Source: Porphyra umbilicalis
Lineage: Eukaryota; Rhodophyta; Bangiophyceae; Bangiales; Bangiaceae
Assembly: GCA_002049455.2 (NCBI GenBank)
Contig: KV918769.1
Coordinates: 186,001-250,000 of the forward strand
Reading direction: 5' to 3'
Length of the DNA stretch: 64,000 nt
Below the pieces are notes generated by a model. The model ran no database searches, was not told the origin of the DNA, and was given only the letters and a program-made list of their open reading frames with translations. Numbering within the stretch: position 1 is the first letter of the stretch; each line of letters opens with the position of its first letter. This document shows, in pieces, positions 11,090 to 21,451 of the stretch. The position numbers were made by a program, and so were the translations under genes.

Positions 11090-11770
11090 ATGCCTCCCCA
11101 GCGTGCGGTTACAGCGGGCAACCGCACCAAACCCAAGCGCAAACTCAAGCGCGCACGCTTGGTGCGTACAGTTCGCACTGGGGCTGCCACGATTGTGCGG
11201 ACTCTCCGTGCGTACTTTGACAAGGAGGCTGCCGCCCGCAAGTCGTTCAACCTTTTTCGGCCCGCCCAGCGCACGACAGAGGCGACCAGGCTGAGCCCCG
11301 CGTCCATCTCACGCCTGGCGACTGAGGAGTACGTTGCCACCCGCCCGGAGGACGGGACACCGGAGACGCGCCGCTCGAGCAGGCGCGTCCCGCAGGAGGA
11401 GCTCGCGCGCGTGCGCAAAGCAATATACGCACAGTACCATATCCCCATGCTGCCCACTCTTGACAGCACTCTCGCGTACCTCAACGCACCCCCGGAGGAG
11501 ACGGAGGGGGCTGACGCGAGTGCGGGCGCGGGCGCCGGTGCGGGTGCGGGCGCGGGAGCCATCGCCGTTGGTGGGGCGGGCTCGTGCGCGGGCGCCGCTG
11601 AGGGGGTGGGTGCGGGCGCGCGCAGCACCGGGGGAGCGGGCACGGGAGAGGGAGCCAGCAGACGCGCTGTCGCGAGTGCGGGCGTCGGAGGGCGCCTGCG
11701 TGCTGGTGCGGCGGCAGCAGCAGCTGCAGGTGGTGGGTCGCAGCCTGGCGCTCACCCGCCTCGCCTGTAG
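11090..11770 (+). CDS. N-terminal half of a Tc1/mariner-like transposase (probable)
   Basis: 226 codons from ATG at 11090 to TAG at 11768-11770. Residues 1-130 are basic (KPKRKLKRARLVRTVRT) and of normal complexity, consistent with a DNA-binding module. The rest is an Ala/Gly-rich linker of GAGAGA type. The catalytic half (11834-13060) lies downstream in the same frame, separated only by the stops at 11768 and 11831. The two therefore look like one gene either split by an intron or broken by nonsense mutations. I could not find a GT-AG pair that joins them in phase. Assignment to the same transposase rests on position and frame, not on a recognised helix-turn-helix signature. Confidence 0.4.
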   Translation: MPPQRAVTAGNRTKPKRKLKRARLVRTVRTGAATIVRTLRAYFDKEAAARKSFNLFRPAQRTTEATRLSPASISRLATEEYVATRPEDGTPETRRSSRRVPQEELARVRKAIYAQYHIPMLPTLDSTLAYLNAPPEETEGADASAGAGAGAGAGAGAIAVGGAGSCAGAAEGVGAGARSTGGAGTGEGASRRAVASAGVGGRLRAGAAAAAAAGGGSQPGAHPPRL

Positions 11771-11833
11771 CAGCGTCACCCTGGTGGCCCCGCTGCGTCG
11801 CCCCTTCGTGGGGGGCGACGCGCAGCGTCTTAG

Positions 11834-13060
11834 AGTCTCGAGGGCGCCCGGGCGGGCCCGACCGGTCGCGCGAGTTCCCCCATCGTGTCCGCCAGTGGTG
11901 GCGGGGCTGCCGTCAATGCGACTGCTGGCGGATCCGCTGGGTCTGGAGGTGGGGCGGAGGCGGCGCCGGCCGCTTGTTCTGAGACTGTCAGTGGATGGAC
12001 CGGCGGGGGGGGAACCGGATATGTGTGGTCACGTGCAACTTTGCACCGTGTCATGCAATATATCAGGTTTTCCTTCAGTCGTAGGCCGAACCACTATGAC
12101 ATGGCTCGGGAAAAGCCGTCGGTGAGAAACCAACGCAACAACTGTATTGACACCGTACGCAAGTACCGACAAGCCGGGCGGACGATCTACTATACGAAAG
12201 AGACGTGGCTGAACAAAAATATGACATCCTATCGCACGTGGAATGACGGTACTTCTGACGCTTCACTTAAGGTGCCCTCGGGCAAGGGCGGCCGCATAAT
12301 TGTGGCACACGTCGGGTCTCGGAAGACCGGACTTGTTGACGGCGCTGCATGGGTGTTTGTCGGCAAGAAGAACTCCGGTGACTACCACGCGGAAATGAAC
12401 TCCACCTCTTGGCTGAAATGGCTGGAGGAGTCGGTGCTTCCCAAGATTCGTAGCGGTGTGCTGGTGATTGATTGGGCCCCATATCATCTCGTGCGCAACG
12501 AGACAACCCGCCCGGCTGCCTCAAGGTTCCGGAAGGACCAGTTTGCAGATTGGCTGGAAGCGCACAACCTCGTTTTGCCCGAGTGGGGGCCACACTGGCG
12601 TACTACTTGCACGCGGGCGGTGTTGAATAAGCGGGCAGACGAGAACCGCCCAAGCCCCCGCTACCTCGTGCAGGACCTGGTAGCCCGTGTTGACGTGTCG
12701 GTGCTGATCTCCCCCGTGGCCCACCCCGAGCTGAACCCAATCGAGATGGTTTGGGGAACGATGAAGATGGTCCTCAATCGCGCCAATAAATTGTTTTCGC
12801 TCGCGACGCTCCGTAGCATGGCGGAGGTTGAGATCGTGAAGATTACTGCGGAGGTGTGGGCCAAGTATGAGGACCATGCTATCAAGCAGGAGACATATTA
12901 CCGAGCTGTCGATGAGGTGTGCGCGGAGGTTGAGGCCGTTTTTAATGGCGACAAGGATGATGATGAGGTGGAGGGGTCGATGGGCGGGGACAGTGAGGAC
13001 GAGAGTGGTTGCGAGGACGGGGCTCAGGAGGGGGAGACGGGCGGGAGCATATCTGAGTAG
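11834..13060 (+). pseudogene. Tc1/mariner (IS630-type) transposase catalytic domain, first Asp lost
   Basis: The frame is open from 11834 to the stop at 13058-13060. It reads a typical Tc1-like series: SRATLHRVMQYIRFSFSRRP, then TIYYTKETWLN, then VLVIDWAPYH, then HPELNPIEMVWG, then an acidic tail. These correspond to the DDE_3 blocks around the first Asp (normally DETW), the second Asp (D of IDWAPYH) and the final Glu (NPIE). Here the first Asp position is Lys (KETW, codon aaa), which should abolish catalysis. The other two acidic residues are intact. Codon use and GC are more moderate than in the host genes to the right. I read it as a decaying transposase. Alternatively it is domesticated, since the remaining frame is clean over about 400 codons. 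Confidence 0.75.
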
Positions 13061-14375
13061 GTGTGTTGCGAAAGTATGCACGGGTCCGGATTCCGTTTTT
13101 GCATGCGCTTCCATGCGGTTCAGGTGCGGGGTTGGCGACATGGGCGCCTCGGTGGGCCAGACCGACGCAACTGCTTGATGCACCGACAGGATCAAGCAGA
13201 TCGTGTCGTCATCCGCAAGTAGCCTGCTGATATTTTCTTGTGAAAGTCGACATCAGTCGAATTTGCGATGCAACACGAGATCCGTGAGTTGCAATCGGGT
13301 CCGGCGCTTCACCTATGACACTCGACGACAGCCAGGTGATGTGTACTCGAGATTCACATCGCCATTTTTTTGTGGAGGCAACGTCCACCCACTCTCCTAT
13401 AATATGCAAAATTTTCATGGCCGCTCGGGCAATCCTCAGTCTCGGGCAACGATTTTTCTATTCGTCCTAGAGCGTGAGATACACCTTCAGTCACGTGAGC
13501 CACACCAGATTTTTTTATCTCCTCATCGGATCTTGATGTCATCATTTCATTGGATGGCTCCAAGCAGTTGGAAGTCAGCCGCCGCATTGATGGCAACCAC
13601 AGGGAAACCAGTCATTGACGTCTGCTCCTTGCCGTGGCGCCCAGAGAAACTGGTCATGGCCGGTTGATCCTTGCGGTGTCGACCCGACGATGAAGTTGCA
13701 ACGCCATCTGTAGGCCAGAGTGGGCCACTGACTTGAAACGTATCGCTCAAGTGCTACCAATGCCCAGAGCGCATTCCTCTTCTCCCGGGTGCATGGCAGT
13801 AGAAGGTGCACCTGGCTGTTAAAAAAGCGACCGATGGAGTGGTTGCTACGCACGACAGGAGAGCCACTCTTCCCAGAGAGATAAAACGAAAGATAGACGA
13901 ATGCGTGCCGGCAGAGCACCCCCCTTTAACCCCCTCTCCCTCTTCCAAGAAGCATACTAAATACAACCGACTGGCTGATCCAAGAAGAAGGGGGAATGCA
14001 AATACTGGAAAAGTATCTATCGGAGTCACACGCCAACGCTCTCCCTCATCAAATGATAGCGAAATAACACTACGAGGAACGCCCCTCATCATCTCTCTGC
14101 TCCCTGTGAAATTCTAACAGATGAAACAGCTGCAGTCCTACAAAGACAAACAAGATACACAGGTGACGGTGGTGGAGTTACTCGCGGTACAGCGTGTACA
14201 CGCCGCGCCAGCCATCTACCCTGGAAACGAGAAAGTAAAAACACCCACAATCTCTCAGGATTCCGGCCCAGTATTCAGGACCGATGTAGAAGGCCCGGCA
14301 GGGGCCCACCGCTGGTCACAGGTCCCCAGGCATCTCCGCCGACCACTGAACTGCGGCGCGGTGCGTCTTGTCCGA
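13061..14375. other. Intergenic, no gene recognised
   Basis: AT-richer than average, with short overlapping frames only. A 154-codon frame at 13203-13667 (+) has no recognisable domain and is covered by frames on the other strand. Confidence 0.4.
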
Positions 14376-15503
14376 TCAAGTCAGTTGCCTGTCTACAGCG
14401 TCGGTCTTGATAGAGATTAGTCGGGAAGGGGTGCGGTGGTCAAATATTATGGCCTGAGGATGGTCCAGCTGATCTTCTAGCGGCACACCGGACAAACCAA
14501 CGCTCTCCGCGGCCTCCACGGCCGCCGCGTACTTGTCAGGGTACGACTCGCGAGCCGTAGAGCCCTCAACGCCCTTCGCGTGCAGCATCTCAGTCTTGCT
14601 GTCCTTGGCTGGCTTAAGGTGCCCGTGGGCGTCGTCTGCCGCGTTGCAAAACACTCCAGTCATTGCGCCGCTGTCGGCCTCATCTGAGGCCGCCGCGACC
14701 CCCGCCCTGACCTGCTTTCAGCATACTACGTCAACGTCTGCCGCGTGGCCGACGTCGGCCACGTCCTCTCACACATCACCAACAACGCCGCGGACGGCCT
14801 CGTCAGCATCCGCCACAGCTACCACCTTGACGTTCATGCGGCTGCGAGCGCCATCGTCAGTTGATGGCCCGTCGTCGGCCACGATCCCTTGCGCATAAGC
14901 AACAGCGCCGCATGCGGCCTCGTCCAAAGCCTCCGTGCCGTTCATCTCTCCCTTCTCGTCGTCTAATGACTATTCTTGCGGCAAGTCGTTGGCGGCCTTG
15001 CGCTTGCCTCCTTTGCCGGCCTCGACATAGGCCGTCCCAGTGTCGATGCGGCAATACTCAATCATCTTGTCGGCAGCGCTGTTGCCGGCCTTTTCAGAGG
15101 CCGCTAGAACGTCCACGTCCATCCCGGCCGTGAAATCGGCCGCCTCCTCATCGACACCGGCATCCACCGGTTTGTACACGTTGAAGGGCGGGGGCGAACC
15201 CGCGCACTCGGTGGCCGCGGGCCCGGTGTGGTCGACGCCGCCACCTCGCGCGCCGGCTCCGCCACGACCGCGCTCGAGACTGGCCGTTTGGGCGGCCAGA
15301 AGGGTACCGCGGAGAGTACCGTGGGCCACATCACCACAGCCCTCCGGCGAAGAGGACATGGGGATAGTGCGTGGGGGGGATCCCCGGCCGTGAATTTCGG
15401 GGGTGGGTGCGGCGAGCGGTGAGCAGGGTGGTACGAAAAGGCGCACGTCAAGACGTGTGGTCAGCAAGATCCGCTGGTACAGTGAGACGGGTGCGCTGGC
15501 CAC
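14376..15503 (-). pseudogene. Broken Asp/Ala-rich protein gene with three in-frame stops
   Basis: One minus-strand frame can be read from 15503 to 14376 and is interrupted only by TAG at 14970-14972 and TGA at 14769-14771 and 14718-14720. Composition stays protein-like on both sides of each stop: Ala, Asp, Glu and Val with recurring D-V-D-V and A-A-E/D segments, such as AGMDVDVLAASEKAGNSAAD upstream and GVEGSTARESYPDKYAAAVE downstream. No frameshift is needed. The protein family is not recognised. It differs from the LEA-like pair at 41.7-44.6 kb, although it is similarly Ala-rich. The start is uncertain because the first codon used here only marks the open frame. It reads as a gene inactivated by point mutations. 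Confidence 0.5.
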
Positions 15504-16152
15504 GTAACATGAACCCGCTCAATATTTGGCTACGGTCGCTTCCATTCAAGAGACTTCCATCCCCTCACCTGTGGCCTTGCGTGGTACTACCTTCTTCTCA
15601 CTGCACGGCCAGCGCCGTGTCAGAGCTCGCCCATGGAAGCGACCCGGGAAAAGAATGGGGTCTGGCCGCAGTGCGCCTCCCTCCTCGCGACCCAGAAAGC
15701 GTCAGGGCGAGCTACGCAGCGGTCCTGGTCGCCCTCGCGCCCTCCTCCACCCTGCTCAGAAAGTTCACTCTATCCTCTCCAGGCTCATCTCCATATATGT
15801 GATGGGTAAGTTCTGTCGCGGGGGTCATCTTTAAGGAACCAGCCCTCCGCGTAGGCGGATCTACGGGACTAGGCGTGACTTTAATAACGCCATCCTGGTC
15901 CGTGGCACCAGAGCATGGCGCGCTCCTATCGCCGCTGTCACCAAGACAGGGGGGAAACTTTCAAGCGCACCAAGAACAGACCACTAGTTGCAGGGAAGCG
16001 TCGAGGAATTGCAAGTACATGTCAAGTCAGGGTCGTGGTCGCGAGCCTGATCACGAGGCACCGAAGTCGATAAAGAGCCACACACAGCTCCCCAGTGGAC
16101 CGAAGGAATGGAGACGAAGCAATTGAAAAGTACAAGCAAGCCGAAAGACAAG
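15504..16152. other. Intergenic, no gene recognised
   Basis: Mixed composition; no open frame shows a domain. Confidence 0.4.
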
Positions 16153-17442
16153 CTAATCGTACAGGAAAATGTATCCTGAGAGCGCCAGCAGCGCTCGCGC
16201 AGAATCGCGCAGACAAGTAGCAGCGCGCTTTTCCGCTGCGGCCTGATGACCGCTCAGCATCGCTAGAGCGTCTACTGGGGTATCGTCGGTGGTGACCCCA
16301 CTGGGTCCGCCAAGCGTCGCCATGAGAGCCCCAGCCAAAGCGCCGGCGGTCGCGCTCAGGCCAGCGCCGGCACACCCCGCCTGCTCACGCGTGGCGTCAA
16401 CGTTGATTGGCGAAACCGCCACTGCGTCGGAGCCGACAGCAACAAGGGTGTCCACAGCCGCAGAAACGGGATTGGACGTCCCAACGAAGTTGGCCACAAG
16501 AGACTGCCGGCGTGCCGTGTGAGCCTGGTGGGCGTCGTCCGCCCTCTGGTAGTTTTCCAGGGCTTGCCGCCACTGCGACTCAAACAGCGCCTGGCCGGAC
16601 AGGCTGCAAACATAAAACTTGGCGGGCAGCTTCTTCTCGATTCGTTTTTTGAAGATAACGCGGTTCTGCGTGATCTCGCGCTGGAAGAGAAGGGGGCTCA
16701 GCGGAATCGTCAGGAGCGTGTGCCCGGGATTCAGACACTTTTTGAACCTGGGAAGCGCAAGCAGAAACCGCAATGTGTGGTAAGCGAGAAAAGCGATGGA
16801 ACTGGTGTGGAGCGTGCTTGTCAGCTCGTGTCTGTAAAAACAAGCAACACGCGTGATATACGGCAACCCAAAAGCAAGCAGCGGAACATTGTCGTGGGCT
16901 GCTCACAGAAAGAGAAGCGCAGTACTTACGGATCTTTGCACACGCACTTCAGAGCTCTACATTTGGCTCCCGTGTAGAACTCGTGCCCTTTCGGCAGAGC
17001 GGCAACGCACTGCACGTTACCAACCACCATTGTGCAGTTGGGAAAGTAGTGGGTGTTGCCGTGCTCTGTCGTCCTTTTGTAGCCACAGGCTCCGCACGTC
17101 GCTTTGGCCCGTCGGGGGCGCTCAGCAACTGCCTCCTTGGGCGACAGAATAAGCGGGGAGCGGGTGAGATCGCGCTCCGCCGGGGATCCTACAGGTCTCT
17201 CAATCATCCATGCCACGAACCCCATTTCCAACTCAACAACAGATCGGAGCTGTCCGTTAGAATCGTGTCGTCACGGGCTGTTCGATGAGCGCAACGCGAT
17301 GAGTCCACCGAGAAGCGTTGACACACACACGCTACGCCCAAGAGGAAGCGATCATACCCAGCATACCTGCGCTTCCGTCGCTAGATGTCCCGGAGGTGGC
17401 AGCCGGGGCGGTGGCCACCGCTGCTGCTGAGCCGCCGGCCAT
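16153..17442 (-). CDS. Three-exon gene for a Cys-rich protein of unknown function
   Basis: Proposed exons on the minus strand are 17442-17367, 17188-16930 and 16831-16153. They are joined across GT-AG introns (17366-17189 with GTATGC, and 16929-16832 with GTAAGT and a T-rich acceptor). The phases match at both junctions (1/1, then 2/2), giving 337 residues. Exon 1 starts at an ATG in good context with an Ala/Ser/Thr-rich leader. Exon 2 carries CGACGYKRTTEHGNTHYFPNC followed by VQC and CRALKCVC, a Cys/His pattern that could bind zinc. Exon 3 holds a basic stretch (FKKRIEKKLPAKF), a QALENYQ helix, and a small-residue segment near the C-terminus (LSATAGALAGALMATLGG) that could be a membrane helix. 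I do not recognise the family. It lies just left of the hAT element, among transposons, so a transposon-encoded protein is possible. Confidence 0.6.
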
Positions 17443-17850
17443 CGGACGTGGCCGGTGGAATAGGCGCGCCCGTACTGTAATTTGGGTGCTCGAAAGCGCG
17501 AAGAGGATGAGCGTCACGACGGCGGCAACGAACAGCAGTGGGCTGTCGTCAACGATGAGCGCCCTCCCAGCGCGGGGCGCCCTACATGGGGACAGTTGAC
17601 TGCCGTCCCAGGGCGGGGCACGTATGGCTAGCGTTGAAGTGAACCACCGGGGCGCGGCTTTTCGAAAGCGATCAACTCTTTGTTTTTCGCCCACTCCTTC
17701 GCATCGCGGGCACCAAACGTGGTAGACATCTTTGAAACGTAAAGTGTATGATTTACTGAGACATGGTCACAACTACATTTAACATTTGTGACGGTATGTA
17801 AGTGCAGGTCGTTCGATGAGGCTGCCCTCTGGATTGTCCAAGACAGGCAT

Positions 17851-19293
17851 TAGGGGTGTCCAACTGGTTGATTGAAATCGGTTCAAATCGGTTGATTGGC
17901 CCGAAAATGGCGATCGGTTTAAAACCGGTACCGTGAGACGAAAATCGGCAGTTCCGATTTGGTATTTAAATGCATGTAAATCCGAAAGGATCCTTCAATT
18001 GTGCGTGTGCAATGGATCAGCTCCAACATCTATAGCCGTTTTTCCTCAAACAGTTCAAAAGACTGGCGGTCTCAAACTCACCAGTCCAAACGTCTGGCAG
18101 TCTGGACTCGTCGCCTGCTGTCGTTCTGGCCGCTTTCCCGCGCTGACGTCGCGCCAGTCCTCTCGGGAGTGATCCACTCCACGAGCCCCGCCGGCCATGG
18201 TCACCCCACATCTCACTACCACCGCCCACGCGGACACCACCTCACCCCCTGATCCTCCGTCGACCTCAGTGGTTGCTCCCTTGTCTCCGGTATGCCCCCC
18301 GCTGCCAGCACATGCCGGTACCGCCCCACCGGTCTCTGATGGGGCAGTTGTCCAGACCAGCGACACTCGCTCCCAACGACCTTCGCCACGTACGGCATGC
18401 ACTCAAACATCTTGTACAGACCTGGCAAAAGGACAAATTGAGGAGGGAGTGAAGGACAAGCAGGAACAAGACCAGAAGAAGACAGGTACATGTCGAGTGC
18501 AGGCGGGCGCATCATATTAGAAAAACGAACAGATAATGAACGCAGTGCACGCTGCTATACCCTGACGCCCGGCTCCCGTAGACAGACAGGCACCCAACAG
18601 AAGAAAAGGAGCCGGACAGCCAAAGCCGAGTCCCGCAAGTAACATCCTCCCATAGAGCGTACCAGAACCGCGGTGCGGTGCTCAGGGAATGCGAAAAGGA
18701 AACCAGGCGCTCGGTGGCCACGATCGTTGCCGTAAGAAAGCAACCCTACGGCACGTCGACGACAAGGGCATGGATGATGGCGAAAAAAAATAAGTGGTGC
18801 TGCATGTATCCCCACAGGGAGGTGACCAACGCGGTATTGTCGCACGAATGACGCGGGGGATCGTCGGGGAGGAACGTCGGGGAGGGAGGGGATAGGGGAG
18901 GGAGAGAGAACGGAGGTCGGGTGCGGGGAGAGTGCATGGCGCTTGAGCAGATGTGAGTGCAGGCCTGGACGGGGCCTCTATTGTGCTTCTCACAAAAACT
19001 GGATCCGCAACATCCGCTTCAGCATCATTAACCGCCCCCTGAGCCAATGAAACAGTGATTTTGCATCGGAAGCTGATGCACCGAGGTCCAGTTTTTGTGA
19101 GAAGCACAATAACAGACCCGAGAGCGCAGGTCAACCCCACACTTGCCTCTCGACACCGCGGGAGCACCCTGTGGACACCTGAGTGCAGGCGTGCGGGCGG
19201 GGGCATCGTGAACGAAATCGGTTGAAAACCGATGATTGCTTTGTAAAAATCGAATCGATCGGTTCCACTCGGCCATCCGATTGGACACCCCTA
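17851..19293. mobile_element. Non-autonomous hAT-type element, 1443 bp
   Basis: The termini are taggggtgtccaa at 17851-17863 and its exact reverse complement at 19281-19293. Both are flanked by the same octamer acaggcat (17843-17850 and 19294-19301), the 8-bp target duplication typical of hAT elements. Subterminal copies of aatcggtt and its complement occur at both ends. No transposase can be read inside. The perfect duplication suggests a fairly recent insertion. Confidence 0.92.
18979..19111. repeat. Inverted repeat inside the hAT element (25-bp arms, 83-bp spacer)
   Basis: Positions 18979-19003 are the exact reverse complement of 19087-19111. A stem-loop could form in the transcript or single strand. 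The sequence gctgag/gtgcaggc recurs just outside both arms. Confidence 0.85.
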
Positions 19294-19301
19294 ACAGGCA
19301 T

Positions 19302-20868
19302 GCTTCAGGAAAGGTCGCCTCTTCTGGGACTGTCCAGCTTTTGGCGCAAGGACAATACGACACACGACACCAATACATATTAGACCGACATTGAAGCCCA
19401 CCCTCCCAAGTGCCAGAAACAGTGTGCAACTGACGGGGCACAGACTCGGGGGAGCACCCGCTCTGTGTGGGATGCGTACAGTCATTGTGCGCTTGTAAAG
19501 CAGGGTGACGCACTTTGTAGCCCACCCCTGTGAAAACAGTAGCCCCTAGGAATCTGGAGACATTGTGGGACGATCGAGCCCGAATCCGACCAAGGAAGGA
19601 CAGCGAGGCTCCTTCAATCGCCAGATTAGCCTGCTTACTAGGCAACGATCGCAGTCGATTAGACGCAATCGGAGTAGAGGACGGGCCAGCGAGGTCCGAA
19701 TTGGGGTGCAGGGCACCCACCCGCCGCCCGAGTCGTGCGCACGCTCTGCATGACTGGCCCGCACGCATGCATGCACGCCAGGGTGCGTGCCCACCACGCA
19801 TGTGCACCAGCTGTCGACGAGTGTCGGCGTCTACTGTGGTGTTGACCTACCGCGGCGCGCTCGCGTCGCGAACGCACCCATGGGTGCACGCCATGCTACA
19901 CGCACTACGTACTGTACGCGTACAGCCCCTGCCTGCGAGTGTCAACACTTTTCACCGTAAGGTATGGAGCACCACCGCACGCTCACCGATCCCTCGAGTC
20001 CACTGCGTGGTACCGTTCCCCCTCGATTGTGCAATGGAGTCTAGTTCCTGCATTGGCCTGCTAACTACAGGCATGGTGCATATCTGCGAGAAGGGTGTGC
20101 ATGGCGCATGAGCCAGCTGAGGAGCACACAAGATGCTAGTACATTGAGCTTGTTCATCAAGCCGTGCACATGTTGGACGCTGACCTGTCTTGCTCGTCTT
20201 TTTCTTGCTGCATGTGCTTGTGCTATGGTGTGTCTGTTGTGCTGTTCATTCTGCTGTATGTTCTCTCGATGCCAGTGCGTCTGGAAGACGCACCTTGCGC
20301 AATCCCTATGACTCTCGCCCCCGTCAAGGTGGCGACTTGCCCCGTCGGTGCCCTAGCTTCCCCTTTCCTACCTTTTTCACTTAACAGGGTCCTTCCCCAA
20401 CGTTTGAGTTTTGACCTTTTTTTCCATTTTCCGAGGGTAACCGCTGCCGAATTTTTCTGTCAGGTGGATCAAGAGGGGGTGGGAAGGGTGGAATGGGGTC
20501 GATGCTTGCACCGGTCTGTCCACTGGACTGCCGATGGTTTGTTTGATTGGGTGTCGGGGGGGGTGGGGAGGGGGGACGGGTCGGGTCGGCGGTCGTCACG
20601 ATCCGCCCGATGTGATGCGCAGCGTTTGTGTTCTCTTCTTTTCCACATATGGTGCGAAATCCAATAACTTGCCTGTCGGTGCTGCTTGGATGTGCGTTCA
20701 CCGCCTCACCGACCGTGTCCTTCGCACACGCGAGTTTTCTGTTCGCCGCCATTGCGCGTGGACGAGACCCACTTCTCCAAGAACTTGCCACTGACTTGCA
20801 GCGGCGGTCGCCACACCCGATGCATACCTCTTGCTTCCTGATCGATGCATGAGATTGTCCCACTGCAT
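19302..20868. other. Intergenic, no gene recognised
   Basis: Several frames of 60-190 codons overlap on both strands without known motifs. The stretch at 20150-20300 encodes a Leu/Cys/Val-rich segment that could mimic a membrane helix, but nothing else supports a gene. Confidence 0.4.
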
Positions 20869-21345
20869 ATTTTTCTTGTGCCTCAGTTCTTGAGGAACGA
20901 CTGCTCGTGCCTGAGTTTGTGGGGGACGACTGCCGGTGCCTTAGTTCGCGGACGACGACTTTCGGTTGATCAGATGGTGCACTGCAGATTTTGCTTGTGC
21001 TTGTGTTCGTCGGTGACGACTGCTTATGCCTGAGGTTTTAGGGGGCGACAGCTCGTGCCTTAGTTTTGTGAGCAATGACTGCTTGTGCTTTGGTTTTGCG
21101 AGCAATGACTGCTTGTGCCTTCCTCTTTGTGAGCGATGACGGTTTGTGTCTGAGTTTGTGGGGGACGAATGCTTGTGCCTTAGGTCATAGGCAATGACTG
21201 CGGGTGTCTGAGTTTACAGGGGACGCCCGCTTGTGCTTCAGATCCTCAACTACGACTGCTTGCGTCTGACTTTGTCCGGGACGAATGGTTGTGCGTTACT
21301 TCGCGGGCGACGACTGCTGTTGACTTAGTTCATGGACTAAGGCTG
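20869..21345. repeat. Degenerate tandem array, unit about 30 bp
   Basis: The motif gacgactgcttgtgcctgag recurs about every 26-36 bp with many substitutions, roughly a dozen copies. Typical variants are gcaatgactgcttgtgc and gacgactgcggtgcc. It lies directly downstream (3') of the pogo-type transposase gene on the minus strand and ends about 100 bp before its stop codon. Confidence 0.8.
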
Positions 21346-21451
21346 GGGGCCGGCTCGTGAACTATTCTATGCTCCTGCTCTAGGTTGTCCGAGCCTGCGC
21401 TTACATGTCAGCCGCAGCACCCCTTTGCACGTAAATGTCTTTGTCTTTTAC

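Noticed and set aside
20869..21345. Possible CRISPR-like array
   Set aside because: Units are degenerate and contiguous without unique spacers, and the DNA is eukaryotic.
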